Shown: positions 59,671 through 64,000 of the stretch, one piece after another | Position numbering within the stretch: the stretch's first letter is position 1 | How the letters are laid out: each line of letters begins with the position of its first letter | NCBI RefSeq assembly: GCF_014201355.1 | Contig: NZ_JACHEG010000004.1 | Span: 1 to 64,000, forward strand | Direction of reading: 5' to 3' | Source of the DNA: Aliirhizobium wenxiniae | Lineage (GTDB): Bacteria > Pseudomonadota > Alphaproteobacteria > Rhizobiales > Rhizobiaceae | Length of the DNA: 64,000 bases | The notes under the pieces: model-generated | Database searches by the model: none | The model's input: only the letters and a program-made list of their open reading frames with translations | What the model was told of the DNA's origin: nothing | Program-made: the position numbers and the translations under genes

Positions 59671-60606
59671 TCAACTCTTCAAATCGGCAATCACAGCCGC
59701 AAGGCGGTCCTCGGCGTGGATCGCCTGCTCCTCTGCGAGATCCGCCGGAATTGCCCGGAACAGGAATTGCTGCCCGGCCGGCAATTGCGCCAGACGGGCG
59801 AGATCGAAGGAGGCGACGGTGGCGATCTTGGGGTAACCGCCGGTCGTCTGGCCATCGGCGGTGAGCACGATCGGATTGCCCGATCCCGGCACCTGGATGG
59901 AGCCGACGACGGTGGCATCCGAGACGATGTCGTGACCCTTGAATGCCTTGAGCGCCGGGCCGTCGAGAACCATCGCCATGCGATCGCGCGACGTGGTGGT
60001 CCGGTAGGGTTGGCGCAGGAAGGTTTTCCATGCATCCGCATCGAAATAATCGTCCTGCGGGCCGGGTATGACGGCGATCGGGCCGTGCCCGCGCAAGTAA
60101 GGTGTGCCGAGCGTGCGCGGGGCAAGCTTGCCGGGTTCGCCAAGTGGCAGGATATCGCCGGGGCTAAGCGCCTTGCCGTTCAGGCCGCCGACTGCCGTTC
60201 TCAGATGCGTGGAGCGGCTGCCGAGCATTTTCGGTATCGTGATGCCGCCGGAAATGGCGAGGTAACCCCAGACGGCACCGCGAAGAGCGCCGACCGTCAA
60301 CGTTTCGCCGGCCTTGAGACTATGGCTTTCCCAGGTTGGGACCGGCTTGCCGGCGATCTCGACTTGGCAGCTTCCGCCGGTGACGGCGATGAGGGTGTCA
60401 CGATCGGCCGTGAATGCGCCGCCGGTGAGAGCGAACTCGATGGCGGCGGCATGCGGGTCATTGCCGACAAGCGCATTGGCGATGGCATGCGCGTCGCGGT
60501 CCATCGCGCCGGATGTCGAGACGCCGCGGGCGCGAAAACCGTAACGGCCTTCATCCTGTAAAGACATCATGGGTCCGACGCGGGAAATGGTGAGGAGAGC
60601 GGTCAT
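59671..60606 (-). CDS. pxpC: 5-oxoprolinase subunit C (AHS2/KipA family)
   Basis: 311 residues. AHS2 landmarks: SLQDEGRYGFRARGVSTSGAMD, EFALTGGAFTADRDTLIAVTGG, GYLAISGGITIPKMLGSRST, PGPQDDYF and TADGQTTGGYPKIATV. Its ATG shares a base with the pxpB stop (TGATG), so the subunits are translationally coupled. Confidence 0.93.
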   Translation of the reverse strand: MTALLTISRVGPMMSLQDEGRYGFRARGVSTSGAMDRDAHAIANALVGNDPHAAAIEFALTGGAFTADRDTLIAVTGGSCQVEIAGKPVPTWESHSLKAGETLTVGALRGAVWGYLAISGGITIPKMLGSRSTHLRTAVGGLNGKALSPGDILPLGEPGKLAPRTLGTPYLRGHGPIAVIPGPQDDYFDADAWKTFLRQPYRTTTSRDRMAMVLDGPALKAFKGHDIVSDATVVGSIQVPGSGNPIVLTADGQTTGGYPKIATVASFDLARLAQLPAGQQFLFRAIPADLAEEQAIHAEDRLAAVIADLKS

Positions 60607-61364
60607 CAGGCGATCTCCTTCAACTCGGCGGTGCCGGATGCGACCTGTTCGTCGAGTTCCCGCGCTTCGTCGATACCGATGCTGCGGAAGGTGATGCGGT
60701 CGCCGGCTTTCAGGAGGAAGGGTTCGGAGCGGGTGGCATCGAAAAGCCTGAACGGCGTGCGGCCGAGAAAACGCCAGCCACTCGGGCCGGGGACCGAATT
60801 GATGCTCGATTGTCGACCGCCGATGCCGATCGCACCGGCCTCGATCCGCTGGCGCGGCACGGTAAGACGGGGCGTGTGCAGGATTTCAGGCAAGCCGCCG
60901 AGGTAGGCGAAGCCGGGCGCGAAGCCGATCATGTAGACGCGGTATTCTGCGGAAGAATGGAGCGCGATCACGTCGGCTGCGGTCATGTTCTTCATCTCGG
61001 CGAGTTCGTCGAGATCGGCCTGGTGTTCGCCGCCGTAAAGGACGGGGAATTCGAGCAGGCGTCCGGTTGCCGATGCCGCTGTCTCATGCGTTGCGCGCTG
61101 CATCAGTTCGTTGCCGAGGAAAGCACCGCGCACGATCTTCGGATCGTAGATCACGGTCAGCGAGCGATAGGTCGGGATGGTTTCGAGAATGCCCTCTATC
61201 GGTGCGGATGCGAGGGAAACATCGAGCGACAGGACCTTGAGGTTGGCAGCCTCGCTGACCGTGTCCGAAAACTCGATTGCGACGGCTCGGTCGCCGCAGC
61301 GAAGGATACGCGGATAGGAGTTCTCGGTATTTCGCCCGGAACCTGATCGCGGCTTGAACTGCAT
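60606..61364 (-). CDS. pxpB: 5-oxoprolinase subunit B (AHS1/KipI family)
   Basis: 252 residues. AHS1 landmarks: RILRCGDRAVAIEFSD, FPVLYGGEHQADLDELAE, YMIGFAPGFAYLGGLPE, TPRLTVPRQRIEAGAIGI and VPGPSGWRFLGRTPFRLF. Pairs with PxpC as the second half of the enzyme. It follows the hydroxyacid dehydrogenase gene by 23 bases in the GntR-M20-dehydrogenase-pxpB-pxpC operon. Confidence 0.93.
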   Translation of the reverse strand: MQFKPRSGSGRNTENSYPRILRCGDRAVAIEFSDTVSEAANLKVLSLDVSLASAPIEGILETIPTYRSLTVIYDPKIVRGAFLGNELMQRATHETAASATGRLLEFPVLYGGEHQADLDELAEMKNMTAADVIALHSSAEYRVYMIGFAPGFAYLGGLPEILHTPRLTVPRQRIEAGAIGIGGRQSSINSVPGPSGWRFLGRTPFRLFDATRSEPFLLKAGDRITFRSIGIDEARELDEQVASGTAELKEIA

Positions 61365-61387
61365 GTCTTCGTTTTATCCTGTCGCGG

Positions 61388-62341
61388 TCAGGTGGTGGTG
61401 GCCGGGATCCGTTCGAGGGCGGCAAGTTCCGCCAGAACCTTGCTGGCGACCTGAAAACCGGTCTTTTCCAGCGCCTCGTCGGTCGAACCGCCGATATGCG
61501 GCGTCAGCACCAGATTGGGGCAATCGAGCAGGGGATTGTCGGCGGTGATCGGTTCGACAACAAGCACATCGAGACCGGCACCGGCGATGGTGCCGTCCTT
61601 GAGGGCCGTGGCAAGTGCCTCCTCGTCGATCAGCGCGCCGCGGGCGGTGTTGATCAGGATTCCGGTTTTGCCGATCAGCGACAGGCGGCGGGCATCGATG
61701 AGCGGCTTTTCCTCGGGTATGCCGTGCAATGAGACCACATCGGCCCATTCGCAGAGGCTGTCGAGATCGGGCAAAAGCGTGATGCCGTCGCGCTGCAATT
61801 CCTCGGCCGGCGTGTAGCGGGATATGGTCGCGACCTCCATGCCGAAAGCCTGGCCCAGCTTCGCGACCAGCTTGGCGATATGGCCGTAGCCGAACAGGCC
61901 GAGCCGGCGGCCGGAAAGTTCGAAGGTTCGGTGATGCTGGCGGAAAAGCGTATCACCGGTGCGCGAGGCGTTGTCGGCGGCAATCAGCGAGCGCGAGCAG
62001 GCAAGCGCCAGCCCGATTACCAGTTCGGCGACCGACTGGGCATTGGCGCCGGGCGTGTTGTGCAGCGGGATGCCACGGGCGGCAAGCGATGGCTTGTGCA
62101 CCTTGTCGGTGCCGGTGCCGTGAACGCCGACGACCTTCAGATTGGGGGCGGCCTCGATTTCGCGGGCAGACAGGCCGTGATTACGGGTGATGACCGCGGT
62201 TGCGACGGCAAGATAGGGTTCGAGATCGGCAAAGGCGGTGGAAGCCGCAATGTGGACGGCGAGACCTTGCTCCTCCAGCATGCGGATGGCGCTTTTGGCG
62301 ATCGGCTGGACGATGAGGCAGTCACAACGAATATCGGACAT
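61388..62341 (-). CDS. D-2-hydroxyacid dehydrogenase (SerA-like)
   Basis: 317 residues. NAD-binding LFGYGHIAKLVAKLG (Gly-x-Gly with Ala/Lys following), the catalytic Arg in NTARGALIDEEAL, Glu in the following strand, and the catalytic His in TPHIGGSTDEAL. Family members reduce 2-oxo acids or oxidise D-hydroxy acids. It is in an operon with 5-oxoprolinase subunits and a carbamoylase-like hydrolase; its substrate is not evident. Starts two bases after the M20 gene's stop. Confidence 0.88.
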   Translation of the reverse strand: MSDIRCDCLIVQPIAKSAIRMLEEQGLAVHIAASTAFADLEPYLAVATAVITRNHGLSAREIEAAPNLKVVGVHGTGTDKVHKPSLAARGIPLHNTPGANAQSVAELVIGLALACSRSLIAADNASRTGDTLFRQHHRTFELSGRRLGLFGYGHIAKLVAKLGQAFGMEVATISRYTPAEELQRDGITLLPDLDSLCEWADVVSLHGIPEEKPLIDARRLSLIGKTGILINTARGALIDEEALATALKDGTIAGAGLDVLVVEPITADNPLLDCPNLVLTPHIGGSTDEALEKTGFQVASKVLAELAALERIPATTT

Positions 62342-62343
62342 GA

Positions 62344-63657
62344 TCAGGCTTTCAATGGCGGGTCGAGGCAGAGCGCGGATACGAGCCGTGCCGCCTCGGT
62401 AAAATCGGCAATTTCCATCTGCTCGTCCGGATTATGGCTGCCATTGGCATTGCGGATGAAGACCATGCCTGTCGGCACGCCGGCATCGGCAAACACCGCC
62501 GCATCATGACCCGCACCGCAGGCCATGGTTTGAGCCTCGATACCATGCTCCTTTGCCAGACCGGCGAGCGAGGCGACAATAGCGTCGTCCATCTTCGCCG
62601 CCTTGCTGTCGGTCAAACGGCCGAGTTCGAACCTGACCCGATGTTCCGCCTCGATGCGGGCAACCGCCTCAGTGACGACGGCCTGCATTTTGCCGAGCGT
62701 TTCCGGCTCCTGGCTGCGGATATCGAGCGCGAAGGAGAGCTTGCCGGCGATCTTGCTGAAAGCGGCTTCGGAGGCATCTGTCGAGAACTGGCCGAAGGTG
62801 ACGACGAGATCGGCACCCTCGGCCTGCAGCCTGTCCCAGGCCTTGTCGAGTTCGACGACCAGAGCCGATGCTGCTCGTACGGCATCGCTGCGATATTCGC
62901 GCGGGGTCGCGCCCGAATGGGCATAGGTCCCGATACATCTGGCTTCGCGATAACGGAAAGAGCCGCGAATGCCGGTGACGATGCCGATCGGCAGCTTTTT
63001 CTCGATCAGGACAGGCCCCTGTTCGATATGCGGCTCGATGAACATCGCGATGTTTTTCGGGTCGAGCCAAGACTGGCCCGAGCGCAGGAATTCCGTATCG
63101 CCGCCGGCGGCATCGATGGCGGCACCGAGCGAGATCTGGTCGGAGGAGCGCTTGACCTGATCGAGTTCGCGTCCCGTCAACCGGCCGAGTGCGGCGCGGC
63201 TGCCGATATAGGAGGCGCCGAACCAGGTGCTTTCCTCGGCACGGATCGCCATGACGGTGATGTCGCGCGGCGGACGGATGCCGGCGCGGACATAACCGGA
63301 GATCACCGACAGGCCGAGCAACACGCCGGCCGCGCCATCGAAATTGCCGCCCATCGGCACGGAATCGAGATGCGAGCCGATGAATATGCCCGGACCTTCC
63401 TCGCGGCCCTTCATCGTCATGTAGAGATTGCAGCCGGGATCGGTCTTCACCTCGAGGCCGAGCTTGCGCGCCTCGCGGCGCACCATGTCATGGGCGATCT
63501 GTTCGCCGAGACCGTAGGAGGCGCGGGTAATGCCGCGATTGGTGCCGGTACGGCGCTTCAGCTCGTCGAACAACCGTTCGGCAAGCTGGATGTCGACCGG
63601 TGCGGCGTTGCTGAGCGCAGACGTTTCGACTTCAGCCTTTTCTGCCAGAACTGTCAT
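62344..63657 (-). CDS. M20-family Zn hydrolase, N-carbamoyl-amino-acid/allantoate amidohydrolase type
   Basis: 437 residues. Same motif set as the hydrolase at 18030: GSHLDSVPMGGNFDGAAGV, IRAEESTWFGASYIGSR, EPHIEQGPVLIEKKLPIG, FALDIRSQEPE and CGAGHDAAVFADAG. The two are paralogues in one window, each in an operon for a different transport or hydrolysis unit. Next to 5-oxoprolinase genes a carbamoyl or hydantoin-derived acid is a reasonable substrate. Its start overlaps the GntR gene's stop (ATGA). Confidence 0.87.
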   Translation of the reverse strand: MTVLAEKAEVETSALSNAAPVDIQLAERLFDELKRRTGTNRGITRASYGLGEQIAHDMVRREARKLGLEVKTDPGCNLYMTMKGREEGPGIFIGSHLDSVPMGGNFDGAAGVLLGLSVISGYVRAGIRPPRDITVMAIRAEESTWFGASYIGSRAALGRLTGRELDQVKRSSDQISLGAAIDAAGGDTEFLRSGQSWLDPKNIAMFIEPHIEQGPVLIEKKLPIGIVTGIRGSFRYREARCIGTYAHSGATPREYRSDAVRAASALVVELDKAWDRLQAEGADLVVTFGQFSTDASEAAFSKIAGKLSFALDIRSQEPETLGKMQAVVTEAVARIEAEHRVRFELGRLTDSKAAKMDDAIVASLAGLAKEHGIEAQTMACGAGHDAAVFADAGVPTGMVFIRNANGSHNPDEQMEIADFTEAARLVSALCLDPPLKA

Positions 63658-64000
63658 GCGCGGGTCAGTCTCCCGATAATGCTGTCTTTTACGTGCGCGA
63701 GATGGTCACGCATCAATTGCGCGGCGTCGTCGCCCCGTCCTTCGCGCAGGGCCGAAACGATGGCGAGGTGCTCGCGGCAGGTGGCTTCGAAACGTTCCGG
63801 CATGCTTCTCAAGTCGAAGATCTGTGTCTGGCGGCGCAGTGTGCGGATGATATGGGCGAGTTGCGGATTGCCGGCGGCATCGCCGATGCCGCCATGCAGG
63901 CGGTCGTCGACATCACGCACCGAGCCGCGATCCGGCTTGCCTTCGCCATCTTCGGGATGACCGAGCAATGTCTTGAGATCGGCTTCCAATTCATTCAGCG
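63654..64000 (-). CDS. GntR-family (FCD type) regulator, C-terminal part
   Basis: Partial: the frame is open to the right edge and ends at 63654. The visible ~115 residues are FCD-domain helices (LNELEADLKTLL, DGEGKPDRGSVRDVDDRLHGG with the metal His, AHIIRTLRRQ, EHLAIVSALREGRGDDAAQLMRDHLAHV). The helix-turn-helix lies outside. It heads the M20-dehydrogenase-pxpBC operon and is the best candidate to bind the TGGTATACCA dyad at 58571. Confidence 0.82.
   Translation of the reverse strand, partial: LNELEADLKTLLGHPEDGEGKPDRGSVRDVDDRLHGGIGDAAGNPQLAHIIRTLRRQTQIFDLRSMPERFEATCREHLAIVSALREGRGDDAAQLMRDHLAHVKDSIIGRLTRA

Overview
The window looks like part of a secondary replicon (large plasmid or chromid) of a Rhizobiaceae bacterium (Rhizobium/Agrobacterium/Sinorhizobium type). 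The reasons are a complete repABC replication and partition unit with an antisense ctRNA, the rhizobial rhamnose locus rhaRSTPQUK/rhaDI, a density of ABC transporters with GntR/LysR/DeoR regulators, an Irr (ICE-type) iron box and short GC-rich palindromic intergenic repeats. No rRNA, tRNA, CRISPR array, transposase or phage gene was seen.

Layout. 1-1.7 kb: end of a peptide-type ABC transporter gene, a small cupin and a GntR regulator. 2.0-5.6 kb: GntR regulator facing an RraA-like protein plus alpha-ketoglutarate-semialdehyde-type dehydrogenase; a near-identical 23-bp element precedes both divergent units, and a decayed NitT/TauT binding-protein fragment lies between them. 5.9-16.1 kb: an eight-gene minus-strand cluster (ArgH-like lyase, amino-acid ABC transporter, MmgE/PrpD protein, polysaccharide-deacetylase-like protein, ureohydrolase, FAD oxidase) with a divergent LysR gene. 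The ArgH-like plus MmgE/PrpD pairing recalls the lyase/epimerase pair of iminodisuccinate degradation. 16.3-24.8 kb: dipeptide-type transporter with a carbamoylase-like M20 hydrolase, facing an amidohydrolase preceded by a truncated hydantoin/Asp-Glu racemase. 25-31 kb: LysR gene, orphan amino-acid binding protein, flavin reductase, LysR gene and malate synthase G. 31.4-35.1 kb: carnitine catabolism (carnitine dehydrogenase-thioesterase fusion, BKACE cleavage enzyme, GlxA/CdhR-like regulator).

35.5-46.6 kb: the full L-rhamnose regulon, divergently arranged around a shared control region, with a YqaE/Pmp3 gene lodged between rhaD and rhaI. 46.8-50.4 kb: repC, ctRNA, repB, repA, with parS-like palindromes at 46785 and 35411. 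50.8-51.2 kb: an iron-box-controlled small four-cysteine protein. 51.2-56.3 kb: DeoR-regulated sugar/polyol-type ABC transporter. 56.5-64 kb: small membrane protein, creatinase-like M24 protein, class I glutamine amidotransferase, pxpA, then on the other strand GntR-M20 hydrolase-hydroxyacid dehydrogenase-pxpB-pxpC, suggesting use of pyroglutamate-like or ureido compounds.

Taken together the region is a scavenging island (rhamnose, carnitine, peptides, amino-acid conjugates, lactam/ureido compounds) built around the replicon's own origin. Functions are assigned from protein motifs and gene order read by eye; no database search was run.
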